NCBI GenBank assembly: GCA_964464825.1 | Contig: CAYXKL010000001.1 | Location: forward strand, 146,630 to 210,629 | DNA from: DYJK01 sp964464825 | GTDB taxonomy: Bacteria; Bacteroidota; Ignavibacteria; Ignavibacteriales; Melioribacteraceae | Reading direction: 5' to 3' | DNA: 64,000 bases | Shown: one piece after another, positions 27,585-36,069 of the stretch | Position numbering within the stretch: position 1 is the first letter of the stretch | Layout of the letters: every line of letters starts with the position of its first letter | Translations under genes and position numbers: made by a program | The notes under the pieces: generated by a model | What the model was told of the DNA's origin: nothing | What the model saw: only the letters and a program-made list of their open reading frames with translations | Database searches by the model: none

Positions 27585-27953
27585 TTAATGCTGAGAATGG
27601 AATGCGACTCTGTTTCCTTCTGAATCAACAAAGAATGCCATGTAACCAATATCATCTGTAATTTTTGTTTTGGGCATAATAATTTTACCGCCGGCAGCTT
27701 CAACTTTAGAAAGAGGAATGCTTAAATCATCATTACCATTCAAGTAAATTACTGCACCTTCTAAAGTTGGTTTGTATCCTTCGCCTTCTACAAGCGCACC
27801 GCTAACTCCTTCTCCTTCCATAGGGAAGAATGCCATTTTGTAGCCCATCATTTCCGTTTGCTGGAATTCACCTCCTATGATTTGAGTGTAGAATTTTACT
27901 GCTCTGTTTATATCCGTTGCTGGAATTTCAAACCAGTTTAAAACATTTGCCAT
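27585..27953 (-). CDS. VOC-family (glyoxalase/bleomycin-resistance fold) protein
   Basis: The 122-residue protein is one VOC module with two beta-alpha-beta-beta-beta repeats: 'NVLNWFEIPATDINRAVKFYTQIIGGEF' at the start and 'GGKIIMPKTKITDDIGYMAFFVDSEGNRVAFHS' at the end. This subgroup is often annotated as 'glyoxalase' or PhnB-like without a known substrate. Good Shine-Dalgarno (GGGAGGG) before the ATG. Confidence 0.88.
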   Translation of the reverse strand: MANVLNWFEIPATDINRAVKFYTQIIGGEFQQTEMMGYKMAFFPMEGEGVSGALVEGEGYKPTLEGAVIYLNGNDDLSIPLSKVEAAGGKIIMPKTKITDDIGYMAFFVDSEGNRVAFHSQH

Positions 27954-28083
27954 AAAACCCTCCCATTGTTTTTTAGTGAGGATGGAAAATCTGAACTAAA
28001 AATTTCTAAATCAATGATAAACTAAGTGCCGTTTATTAAATTATTATTATCGGGAATAATAAAATCTTAATACGGTTTAAAGA

Positions 28084-28995
28084 TCATTTGTGTTTTCCAA
28101 GCAGTCCAACGTCCGGGCATTGGTTGCACTCGAATTGAAGCGTGATGTGATGAATTTCAAATTTATGATGGAGTGCTTCTTCAATGTTATTCCGGAGCGA
28201 ATCACTTTCACTAATCTTCATATCATTTACATTGATATGCGCTTCTAAGTGAATATCATTATCTCCAACCATCCACATATGTATGTGATGTATATTATCA
28301 ACTTCGCTGAACTTTTCGACTTCTTTTTTTATTTCTTCAATCGAAATATTCGGTGGAGCTCCTTCCATCAGAACATGAATCGCTTCTTCAAGAATTGTGT
28401 AGCTCTCTTTAATTATATAGATACCGATAAGGATTGTTAGAAGCGGATCAATCCATTTGATATTCCACAAAGCAATGGCTATTCCGCCGGCTATAACTGC
28501 AACAGAAGAAACAGTGTCGCTGAGAAGATGGAGATAAGCAGAGCGAATATTCATGCTGCTGCTTGAATCTCTTTTTAATAAAAACATTCCAACTAAATTT
28601 GCAATCAGTCCGATAGCCGCTATTAAACTCATAATTCCAGCATCAATTTCTTGCGGTTCTAAAAAACGTATTACTGCTTCATAAAATAAATAGAAGCAGA
28701 TTACAATTAAAACTGACGAATTTATAAGTGCCGCAAGTATTTCCGCTCTCTTTAATCCAAACGTATGTTTGTAAGAGTTATCGTGTGATTTTAACTTCAA
28801 CGCTATGTAGCTTACAATAATAGAAATTCCATCACTAAAATTATGAAGTGCATCCGATAGCAGCGCTAGACTGCCCGATACTATTCCGCCGATGATTTCT
28901 GCAATTGTAATTATGAAATTTAAAATAATTGTAAAGAAAAGCCGTCCCTTTACAGAATTTAAATCAACATTATTATGTGAATGATTATGTGCCAC
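28084..28995 (-). CDS. Cation diffusion facilitator (Zn/Co/Cd efflux, CzcD/ZitB-like)
   Basis: The 303-residue protein has a His-rich N-terminus (HNHSHNN). Six transmembrane helices follow, with the first metal-site motif in 'LLSDALHNFSDG' (Asp48, His51, Asp55) and the second in 'YLHLLSDTVSSVAV' (HxxxD). The cytosolic C-terminal domain has 'EGAPPNISIEEI', 'HHIHMWMVGDNDIHLEAHI' and a terminal 'FECNQCP' metal-binding patch. It exports divalent metal, most likely Zn2+, against protons. It is divergent from dgt. Confidence 0.93.
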   Translation of the reverse strand: MAHNHSHNNVDLNSVKGRLFFTIILNFIITIAEIIGGIVSGSLALLSDALHNFSDGISIIVSYIALKLKSHDNSYKHTFGLKRAEILAALINSSVLIVICFYLFYEAVIRFLEPQEIDAGIMSLIAAIGLIANLVGMFLLKRDSSSSMNIRSAYLHLLSDTVSSVAVIAGGIAIALWNIKWIDPLLTILIGIYIIKESYTILEEAIHVLMEGAPPNISIEEIKKEVEKFSEVDNIHHIHMWMVGDNDIHLEAHINVNDMKISESDSLRNNIEEALHHKFEIHHITLQFECNQCPDVGLLGKHK

Positions 28996-29060
28996 TCTGA
29001 ATTATCGCTTAATTATTTATTAAATTTATGCTGTCTTTTGCAAAAATCAGAATCATTACA

Positions 29061-30329
29061 ATGAAAAACAAATTCTATACTGACTTTGACCTCGAGAGAT
29101 TGAAAGAGAGCAAACGTGAAAATGATTACCGATCACAATTTCAAATAGACCGAGACCGGATAATTCATTCTTCCGAATTCAGACGGCTTCAAGGAAAAAC
29201 CCAAGTTTTTCTTCCAGGCGAATATGATTTCTACCGAACCCGGTTAACCCATTCAATGGAAGTTGCACAAATTGGAAGATCAATCTGCAGTTATCTGCTA
29301 TCAAAAGAGAAAGATTATCTAGATAGCGATTATTTCATCGATCCGGATTTAGTTGAATCAATCTGTCTTGCACATGATCTCGGTCATCCGCCCTTCGGTC
29401 ATTCCGGTGAAAGAACATTAAATACATTGATGAAAAACTACGGTGGTTTTGAGGGGAACGCTCAAACGCTCCGTTTAATCACCGATATTTTTTACCGTGA
29501 AGACGACCATTACCGCGGAATGAATCCAACGCGTGCTTTTCTTGATGGAATTCTTAAATACAAATCTTCTTTTTCTGATTTCAAAAATCCTTTGAATCAT
29601 TTTATCTATGATGAGCAGAAAAAACATTCGGATTTTGTTTTTGGAAAACAGAAATTCCCGAAAGAACTTGCTGATCCTCATAAGCTGAATGAATTCCAGA
29701 GTATAGAATGTCAAATAATGGACTGGGCTGATGATACTGCTTATGCAATAAATGATTTGGTTGATAGCATCTCCGGCGGATTTATAAATATTGCGAAACT
29801 ACTCCGGTGGCAAAAAGAATATTGCAAAGATGAAATTGAGAACAGTATCATAGAAGAAATTATTGATTGGATAAAAACTTCAAAATTCAAACCTAAATTC
29901 GGTGCACAGATTGGAATCTTTGTGCGTGCATGCGGACTTACACCGCGGAAGACGTTTATGAACGATTTAACCAGCCGATACAAGTACAAACTTGTTGTTG
30001 AAAAAGATATTGTTAAACGGGCTAAACTTTACAAAAAAATTTCAGTTGATCTCGTTTTCCGGTCATCCCAGCTTCATCAGGTTGAATTTAAGGGAAATAG
30101 AATGATTGAAAGTATGTTCAAAGTACTGAAGGAAAATTATATTGATAATATGCATAGTACAAAACTGCTTCCGGATTTTAATGATAACATCATCAGAAAA
30201 GAAAAAAATAAAAAATTACGCGCACGTTTGATTTGCGATTACATTGCCGGGATGACAGATTCTTATGCAATGAAAACTTACAGACGTTTATTCGATCCCG
30301 ATTATAGTTCTATTTCTGATCTTGTTTAA
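29061..30329 (+). CDS. dgt: Deoxyguanosinetriphosphate triphosphohydrolase (HD-domain dNTPase)
   Basis: The protein has 422 residues from the ATG at 29061 (MKNKFYTDFD), where family similarity begins; an in-frame ATG at 29028 adds 11 unlikely residues. It has 'FQIDRDRIIHSSEFRRLQGKTQVF', 'YRTRLTHSMEVAQIGR' and the HD motif 'LAHDLGHPPFGHSGE'. 'ECQIMDWADDTAYAINDL' supplies the last metal-binding Asp. It cleaves dNTPs to deoxynucleoside plus triphosphate, controlling dNTP pools and sometimes limiting phage. Confidence 0.93.
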   Translation: MKNKFYTDFDLERLKESKRENDYRSQFQIDRDRIIHSSEFRRLQGKTQVFLPGEYDFYRTRLTHSMEVAQIGRSICSYLLSKEKDYLDSDYFIDPDLVESICLAHDLGHPPFGHSGERTLNTLMKNYGGFEGNAQTLRLITDIFYREDDHYRGMNPTRAFLDGILKYKSSFSDFKNPLNHFIYDEQKKHSDFVFGKQKFPKELADPHKLNEFQSIECQIMDWADDTAYAINDLVDSISGGFINIAKLLRWQKEYCKDEIENSIIEEIIDWIKTSKFKPKFGAQIGIFVRACGLTPRKTFMNDLTSRYKYKLVVEKDIVKRAKLYKKISVDLVFRSSQLHQVEFKGNRMIESMFKVLKENYIDNMHSTKLLPDFNDNIIRKEKNKKLRARLICDYIAGMTDSYAMKTYRRLFDPDYSSISDLV

Positions 30330-30357
30330 GTAAGGTTGATATCATAATAAAACTACA

Positions 30358-31566
30358 ATGAAAAAGATAAAACGTAAAGACGAGAGCGAAGAGCGGTACA
30401 GCAGATTAGTAAAGTATCTTACTGATTATATTTACACTGTTCGAATTGAAAACGGAAAAGCCGCAGAGACCTACCACGGACCCGGATGTTTTTCTGTAAC
30501 TGGTTATACTTCGGAAGATTACGAAGCCGACCCAGAATTGTGGTATAGAATGGTTTATGAAGAAGATAAACCGGCAGTACTTGAACAAGCACGGCAAGCT
30601 CTTGCCGGAATGAATGTTAAGCCTCTCGAACATCGGATAATCCACAGCGATGGTACCATACGCTGGGTTAAAAACAGTATCGTTCACTCCAAAGATGAAA
30701 ATGGTAATTTGCTCTACTATGATGGTTTGATTAACGACATTACGGAACTAAAAAAAGCAGAAGAGCAGAACGCAATTAAACAAAGACAATTAATCCAGGC
30801 AGATAAAATGGTTGCGCTTGGTACTATGGTCTCTGGAATTGCTCACGAAATAAACAATCCGAATAATTTTATTCTACTTAATGCACAATTCCTTCAGCAA
30901 GTTTCAAAAGATATCCAGCCGATACTTAATGAATATTTTGACACTCACGGCGATTTTGTTGTAGGCGGTATGCCTTACAGCAGCGCTAAGGATAAACTTT
31001 ATCAAGCGATGAAAAGTATTGTTGATGGTGCAATGCGTATTCAAAAAATTACACGCAGTTTAACTGATTTTGCGCGATCGGATTCCGGTGAAATGAGCCA
31101 CTTGATTAACATTAACGCGGTGATTGAAAACGCAGTTCTTATAGCCGGTAATATCATAAGAAATTCTACTAACCATTTCGAAGTAAATTATAAAAAAGAT
31201 ATTCCTAAGATTAAAGGTAATCCCCAGCAGCTTGAGCAAGTATTAATTAATATAATCAATAACGCTTGTCAATCACTTACAAACAAAGAACAAAAAATTT
31301 CAATAAACATAGAATACAAAACGGATGCAGAATTCATGTCTATCGAAGTTAAAGATTGCGGCTCCGGAATTGATGAAGAAAATCTTAAATATATTTTTGA
31401 TCCCTTCTTTACTACAAAAAGAAATTCCGGCGGTACCGGTCTTGGGCTTTATATTTCATATAACATAATTAAAAGTCATGGTGGCGATCTTCAGCTCAAA
31501 AGCGAAAAAGGAAAAGGAACTGTGTGTACTGTTACTCTTCCCGTAAATAAAAATAAAGAGGAATAA
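30358..31566 (+). CDS. Cytosolic PAS-domain sensor histidine kinase
   Basis: The 402-residue protein has no transmembrane segment. The PAS domain (about 15-135) has 'FSVTGYTSEDYEADPELWYRMVYEED' and 'HRIIHSDGTIRWVKN', followed by a PAC-like 'DGLINDITELKKAEEQ'. The dimerisation/H-box has 'GIAHEINNPNNFI' (His163). The ATPase domain has an N box ('LINIINNACQSL'), G1 'DCGSGI', F box 'IFDPFFTTK' and G2 'GGTGLGLYIS'. The NtrB-like H-box fits pairing with the NtrC-type regulator one base downstream. Signal unknown; a soluble PAS suggests redox, gas or small-molecule sensing. Confidence 0.93.
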   Translation: MKKIKRKDESEERYSRLVKYLTDYIYTVRIENGKAAETYHGPGCFSVTGYTSEDYEADPELWYRMVYEEDKPAVLEQARQALAGMNVKPLEHRIIHSDGTIRWVKNSIVHSKDENGNLLYYDGLINDITELKKAEEQNAIKQRQLIQADKMVALGTMVSGIAHEINNPNNFILLNAQFLQQVSKDIQPILNEYFDTHGDFVVGGMPYSSAKDKLYQAMKSIVDGAMRIQKITRSLTDFARSDSGEMSHLININAVIENAVLIAGNIIRNSTNHFEVNYKKDIPKIKGNPQQLEQVLINIINNACQSLTNKEQKISINIEYKTDAEFMSIEVKDCGSGIDEENLKYIFDPFFTTKRNSGGTGLGLYISYNIIKSHGGDLQLKSEKGKGTVCTVTLPVNKNKEE

Positions 31567-31567
31567 G

Positions 31568-32974
31568 ATGGGAGCTGCTATTTATCCCGAACAACCTATT
31601 TTAATTGTTGATGATGAACAGCATTTTCTTTTCAGTGCCGAAACTGCTCTCAATTCAAATGGCATTAATAATATCAGAACTTTGAATGAAAGCAGATTAA
31701 CATTGCAGACTTTAGAGAAAGAAGAATTTTCTTTAGTTGTGCTCGATATTAATATGCCTGATATCTCGGGTACTGAACTTCTTCCATTGATTGTGGAAAA
31801 ATACCCAAACATTCCGGTGATTATAATTACTGCGGTAAATGATGTTGAAAGTGCTGTTGCTTCGATCAAAGCTGGTGCATTCAATTATATTTTAAAGCCG
31901 GTTGATAATACAAGATTGGTAACAACTATCCGTGCCGGACTAGATTTGAAAGATATACGCGATGAAAACAAACGATTGAAAGATTATCTGCTGAAAGACA
32001 AGCTGCAAAATCCTGAAATTTTCGAGGAGATAATTACAAAAAGTAATTCGATGCGTGCCGTATTTAAATATATTGAAGCTATTGCAAAATCACCTTTGCC
32101 CGTTTTGATAACCGGTGAAACTGGTGTTGGCAAAGAACTAATAGCAAAAGCTATACATAAAGCGAGCAAAAGAATCGGTGAACTTGTTTCCTTAAATGTA
32201 GCTGGTGTTGATGATAATCTGTTTTCTGATACATTGTTCGGACATAAAAAAGGAGCGTACACCGGAGCCGAGCAAGATAGAAAAGGTTTAGTAGATCAAG
32301 CTGAAAAAGGAACTCTATTTTTAGATGAGATTGGTGATTTGAGTATCGAATCGCAAGTAAAACTATTGCGGTTAATTCAAGACAGCAAATATTATCCGCT
32401 CGGTTCGGATATTGCAAAAATGTCTGATGTTAGAATTATCTGCGCAACAAATAAAGATATTGAAACGATGAAAGAGAGTAATGCCTTTAGAAAAGATCTC
32501 TATTACAGATTACAAACCCACCACATACATATACCACCGTTGCGTGAAAGGAAAAATGACATTTCGTTTTTGATAAATCATTTTTTAGAAAAAGCATCAA
32601 AACAATTGAACAAGAAAAAACCAACACCGCCGAAAGAACTCTACACACTTCTTTCAAATTACCATTTTCCGGGCAACATCCGCGAGCTAGAAGGAATTAT
32701 TTATGATGCTGTTAGTGTTCACTCTTCTGGTGTAATGTCTTTGGAGCTGATCAAAGAAAAAATTTTTTCCAAATCACGCAGCAAAGATTTTATAAGTAAT
32801 GAAGAGCCGGAAGAAAAAATCTTCTTTTCCGAGCATTTGCCTACAATAGAAGAAGCTGAAAATGCATTGATCCGCGAAGCACTAAAACGCGCAGAGGGAA
32901 ATCAAACAATTGCTGCAGAATTGCTTGGCATAAGCAGAAGAGCGCTGAACAATAGATTGATAAGAAAAAAATAA
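31568..32974 (+). CDS. Sigma-54-dependent response regulator (NtrC family)
   Basis: The 468-residue protein has three domains. The receiver has an acidic pocket (Asp15, Asp16), phospho-acceptor Asp60 in 'VLDINMPD', Thr88 and Lys110. The AAA+ activator domain has Walker A 'GETGVGKE' (183-190), the sigma-54 contact loop GAYTGA (229-234) and Walker B 'TLFLDEIGDL'. A Fis-type HTH lies at the C-terminus ('NQTIAAELLGISRRALNNRL'). GAYTGA is a known variant of GAFTGA. It needs RpoN, encoded at 2385. The likely nearest target is the sigma-54-type promoter at 33228. Confidence 0.95.
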   Translation: MGAAIYPEQPILIVDDEQHFLFSAETALNSNGINNIRTLNESRLTLQTLEKEEFSLVVLDINMPDISGTELLPLIVEKYPNIPVIIITAVNDVESAVASIKAGAFNYILKPVDNTRLVTTIRAGLDLKDIRDENKRLKDYLLKDKLQNPEIFEEIITKSNSMRAVFKYIEAIAKSPLPVLITGETGVGKELIAKAIHKASKRIGELVSLNVAGVDDNLFSDTLFGHKKGAYTGAEQDRKGLVDQAEKGTLFLDEIGDLSIESQVKLLRLIQDSKYYPLGSDIAKMSDVRIICATNKDIETMKESNAFRKDLYYRLQTHHIHIPPLRERKNDISFLINHFLEKASKQLNKKKPTPPKELYTLLSNYHFPGNIRELEGIIYDAVSVHSSGVMSLELIKEKIFSKSRSKDFISNEEPEEKIFFSEHLPTIEEAENALIREALKRAEGNQTIAAELLGISRRALNNRLIRKK

Positions 32975-33067
32975 TTTCTACCAACTTCATTGTCCCCTCC
33001 TCCGCCAAACAATAAGACAAACAAACCGGAGGGTATATAAAGGGATGCCACATTTCTGCATTCCTCT

Positions 33068-33196
33068 AACTGATTATAAAATTTCTGTAAAAGCTTATCT
33101 AACAATTAATTAAGACTCTGCCTCTTTTTATGCTCTGCATTTTTGTGGCACTTATAAACATTGCTCTAAACTCATTCCCGACTGATTAACTGATTA
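33068..33196 (+). promoter_or_regulatory. ACTGATTA repeats, possible enhancer sites for the NtrC-type regulator
   Basis: Three copies of ACTGATTA occur at 33069-33076, 33181-33188 and 33189-33196, the last two abutting. They lie roughly 30-160 bases upstream of the sigma-54-type promoter, the region where activator sites usually lie. The rest of the 310-base gap has no gene. The link to the regulator is inference. Confidence 0.35.
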
Positions 33197-33227
33197 CACA
33201 TAAACAGTTTAGAAATGTATCTCCTTG

Positions 33228-33243
33228 TGGCACGTCTATTGAG
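33228..33243 (+). promoter_or_regulatory. Sigma-54-type promoter (TGGCACG-N4-TTGA)
   Basis: TGGCACG matches the whole -24 element. The -12 element reads TTGA instead of TTGC, with exact register (the -24 GG and the -12 G are 12 bases apart). Predicted transcription would start near 33254, leaving about 30 bases of leader with an AAGGAAA Shine-Dalgarno before the ATG at 33285. The position directly after an NtrC-type activator gene supports it. Confidence 0.6.
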
Positions 33244-33284
33244 ATATTTGATGCAACTTTAAACAAAATGAAAGGAAAGCTGCG

Positions 33285-33704
33285 ATGAAAATATTAAGAT
33301 CCAAAAGAAGCTTGGTTTTTGCGCTTATGTTAATCTTAACTGCAAATATCTTTGCACAAGGTGCAAAAACTGAAAAAGAACAATTGAATAATATCACCAT
33401 TAACTCACTCTATGGATTGAAAAGCGATATAAATTCAATTGTTGAATCAACACTCTTTGTGGTATTACAAGTAAAGGAAAAATATCCCGATGCAGATTAC
33501 GATAGAATAATAGATAGATTAAACGAGCTTGCTATTGAGGGAAAAACTCCTTCGATAAGATACAAAGCACAGCTTGCAAGTTTATATATCAATTACTTTT
33601 ATCTTTTCTCGGATATTAAATTCACCGACAAAGAAAATCCGGATAAATATTTCAACATGATCTCCGAAAAATTAGAAGGTGAATCCTCTTTGGTACTGAA
33701 GTAA
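33285..33704 (+). CDS. Small secreted protein of unknown function, putative sigma-54 target
   Basis: The 139-residue protein has a clear signal peptide (RSLVFALMLILTANIFAQ, cleavage near 25). The mature part of about 114 residues is mostly helical: 'GLKSDINSIVESTLFVVLQVKEKYPDADYDRIIDRLNELAIEGKTPSIRYKAQLASLYI' with a Tyr-rich middle. It has no Cys and no enzyme motif. I do not recognise the family. It stands alone behind a sigma-54-type promoter, next to the histidine kinase/regulator pair, and is convergent with ispH. Confidence 0.75.
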   Translation: MKILRSKRSLVFALMLILTANIFAQGAKTEKEQLNNITINSLYGLKSDINSIVESTLFVVLQVKEKYPDADYDRIIDRLNELAIEGKTPSIRYKAQLASLYINYFYLFSDIKFTDKENPDKYFNMISEKLEGESSLVLK

Positions 33705-33712
33705 ATCTTGCT

Positions 33713-33833
33713 CGTTGTCCCGATGGGATGTCGGGGTTATTCAAATAATCGATCCGGTTCTTTTTATCAGCAAAAAAATTTTCATGATGCCTCTCACTGA
33801 TATAAAGTCCGGATTGACAACGGGTAACCCCGA
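33713..33833. repeat. Cluster of inverted repeats between convergent genes
   Basis: CGTTGTC (33713-33719) pairs with GACAACG (33816-33822), and TCGGGGTTA (33731-33739) pairs with TAACCCCGA (33825-33833). The two pairings cross. CCCGA/TCGGG (33719-33723/33731-33735) can form a local alternative hairpin. GC content is higher than the surroundings. It could be a bidirectional terminator or a dispersed palindromic element. Confidence 0.5.
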
Positions 33834-33835
33834 AT

Positions 33836-35056
33836 TTATTTTATCTTTCCAATCACTTCGTCAAAGTCTTTTACTGTTACATAAAAAGAAAGTAATTTGT
33901 TCAATACATTATCAACTATTGAATCCGGGCAAGAAGCGCCGCTTGTAACTGCGATTTTAATTTTATCTTTTTGAGGAAGGTAATTTTCAGTAATAATCTC
34001 CTTTTTAGCATGCATATCAAAATGATAGATTAACTCATGAGAGGCGATTTTTTCCGCATCTGAAATAAAATACGTTTTGTGTGCTTGTTCTAGCAATTCA
34101 ACAAGGTGCGATGTATTCGAGCTGTTGTATCCGCCGACAACTATTGCAAAATCTACTGTCTCATTCATCAGCTCAATTGTTGCGGATTGATTATCATTAG
34201 TTGCATAACATAATGTATCGCGTGTATCTGCAAAATGTTCTTTTATATTTTCGATACCGTATTTTTTTATAATAGCTCCTTTTAGTGATTCAGCAATTGC
34301 CTCTGTTTCACTTGCCAGCATAGTTGTTTGATTTACAACACCGATTTTCTGCAAATCATTTTCAACAGAGAATCCTTTAGAATACTTGTCGGCAAAAAGT
34401 TTATAAAATTCCGAAGCTTCCGTCTCGCCCGTAATTATCTCTGCCAGTTTATTAGCTTCTTCTATATTTCTAATTATTACTGATGGGGCGTTTTGAATAG
34501 TGTGTGAAAAAGTTGCACGTGTTTCTTCGTGTTTTGATTTACCGTGAATAATAACAGTAAATTTTTGATTACCTAGTTCTCCGGCACGATTCCAAACTTT
34601 TTCTACGAAAGGACACGTTGTGTTGTATTTAACAGTGTTAATCCCTTTTTCTTTCAGCAAATTTTGAATTTCAATTGTTGTGCCGAATGCCGGAATAATT
34701 ACTATATCGTCTTTACAGATTTCGTCCCAACCTATAAATTGCTCTCCGTAATTATCCATTATAAATTCTATTCCGCGGCTTCGTAGATCTTCATTAACAT
34801 GCGGATTGTGGATCATTTCGCTCAAGAGAAAAATTTTTTTGCCGGGATTTTCATCAAGAGTTTTGTAAGCAATTTCAATTGCGTTTTCTACACCATAACA
34901 AAAACCAAAATGGCGGGCAATTAAAAATTCTACTGGTCCAAAATCGAGTCTGGTTGGTTTGAAATCTTTTTTACGCGGATCTTCTGCTTTGCGTAAATCT
35001 TTGATACGCGAGATTATCGAACTTTTATATTGATAGGGTATGTCGAATTTTTTCAT
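33836..35056 (-). CDS. ispH: 4-hydroxy-3-methylbut-2-enyl diphosphate reductase
   Basis: The 406-residue protein is of the long IspH form found in cyanobacteria and Bacteroidota-like groups (E. coli has 316). The three Fe-S Cys are in 'HFGFCYGVENAIEIAYKT' (Cys53), 'NTTCPFVEKVW' and 'TSGASCPDSIVDNVL'. 'HGKSKHEETRATFSH' supplies conserved substrate-site residues, and 'VVGGYNSSNTSHLVEL' is typical. It makes IPP and DMAPP in the last step of the MEP isoprenoid pathway. The short N-terminal extension (about 40 residues) is also part of the long type. Confidence 0.95.
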   Translation of the reverse strand: MKKFDIPYQYKSSIISRIKDLRKAEDPRKKDFKPTRLDFGPVEFLIARHFGFCYGVENAIEIAYKTLDENPGKKIFLLSEMIHNPHVNEDLRSRGIEFIMDNYGEQFIGWDEICKDDIVIIPAFGTTIEIQNLLKEKGINTVKYNTTCPFVEKVWNRAGELGNQKFTVIIHGKSKHEETRATFSHTIQNAPSVIIRNIEEANKLAEIITGETEASEFYKLFADKYSKGFSVENDLQKIGVVNQTTMLASETEAIAESLKGAIIKKYGIENIKEHFADTRDTLCYATNDNQSATIELMNETVDFAIVVGGYNSSNTSHLVELLEQAHKTYFISDAEKIASHELIYHFDMHAKKEIITENYLPQKDKIKIAVTSGASCPDSIVDNVLNKLLSFYVTVKDFDEVIGKIK

Positions 35057-35075
35057 CTTTAATTGTCAGTAGGGA

Positions 35076-35133
35076 ACACAGTACACCTCTGTGTATTGGA
35101 TTATCTACATTTGGTCGGTTCAGCGAATCGACC
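35076..35133. repeat. Two hairpin-forming palindromes between ispH and the DUF2911 gene
   Basis: ACACAG (35076-35081) pairs with CTGTGT (35089-35094). GGTCGGTTC (35113-35121) pairs with GAATCGACC (35125-35133) with one G-U pair and a three-base loop. Neither is followed by a T-run on the - strand, so they are not convincing terminators and look more like dispersed intergenic palindromes. Confidence 0.45.
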
Positions 35134-35146
35134 TATAAATTTATAA

Positions 35147-35995
35147 TTACAACTTTGATTTAAGTTCTCTTTCCAGCATATCTACTTGAACAACGAAGAA
35201 CTCATAGTTTTTATCTTTACTTCCGGCTTCGCGTGTTTTTTCAATATATTTTAAAGCTTCAACATAATTACCTTTTTTATTCAGGAGTTTTGCTTTTACA
35301 AAATATGAAAAATAATTTTCACCCATAGAAATTGCTTTATCTGCCCAGGTAATAGCTTCATCAATGTAAACATTGTTGTCGGCAGCAAAGCTTGCGCTTG
35401 CCGCGAATATTTGCCAATCATCGGAGTTTGCGTTCGCGAGGCCCTCTTTAATTTTTGTGTATGCTTGACTCAAAACATCAGCTTCAATCAGCATAGAAAT
35501 TTTAATTTTCTCCCAAGATAAATTCAGTACAACAGTGTTGGGTGTAATATCGCTAAAACAGAAAAGCATGCTTTCAACAAAATCGTTATGTGTTGGAGTA
35601 ACAGTAACTCTCAGTAAATCCTGATCTTCTTTATAATTGAATGCACCCCATTGTTTAACAACTTTATTTAGAATTACTGTCCAATCTTTTTCGGTTGGGA
35701 TTGTAAATAAAGAATATCTTCCGGCCGGAACTTTGTTACCGTTTAATTTTACATCAGTTGTAAATTGAATGGTGGTTGCTTCATTTGCGCCGGTTCTCCA
35801 AACTGTATTATATGGGACAAGATTCCCCCAAATTGCTCTGCCATGAACGGATGGACGACTGTATTCAATTGTGATTGTTGTGTAGCCAATTACTTGCGTT
35901 ACGCTGGCTTTGGGACTTAATCTCGGCAGATCAAGCTGTGCAAATAAATTTGCCGAAAAAAGAAGTAAAAGAGCTATAAAATATTTCATTCTCAT
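35147..35995 (-). CDS. DUF2911 domain secreted protein
   Basis: The 282-residue protein has a signal peptide (MKYFIALLLLFSANLFAQ). The DUF2911 domain, about 22-170, has 'LSPKASVTQVIGYTTITIEYSRPSVHGRAIWG', 'VPYNTVWRTGANEATTIQFT' and 'VPAGRYSLFTIP'. A helical, TPR-like C-terminal part (about 175-280, 'YTKIKEGLANANSDDWQIFAASA..', 'ALKYIEKTREAGSKDKNYEFFV') follows. The family is common in Bacteroidota; its function is not known. A second Met two codons in could also start it. Confidence 0.88.
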   Translation of the reverse strand: MRMKYFIALLLLFSANLFAQLDLPRLSPKASVTQVIGYTTITIEYSRPSVHGRAIWGNLVPYNTVWRTGANEATTIQFTTDVKLNGNKVPAGRYSLFTIPTEKDWTVILNKVVKQWGAFNYKEDQDLLRVTVTPTHNDFVESMLFCFSDITPNTVVLNLSWEKIKISMLIEADVLSQAYTKIKEGLANANSDDWQIFAASASFAADNNVYIDEAITWADKAISMGENYFSYFVKAKLLNKKGNYVEALKYIEKTREAGSKDKNYEFFVVQVDMLERELKSKL

Positions 35996-36069
35996 TTTTT
36001 CCCTTTCAAAATTATTTTTTCTGTTTTCATTCTATTATTAATTCTAACAAATCGTATTAAAATTTAGTT

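Noticed and set aside
33146..33164. Second TGGCAC followed by TTGC, a possible sigma-54 promoter
   Set aside because: The -24 GG and -12 GC are 16 bases apart instead of 12, so the register is wrong for sigma-54.
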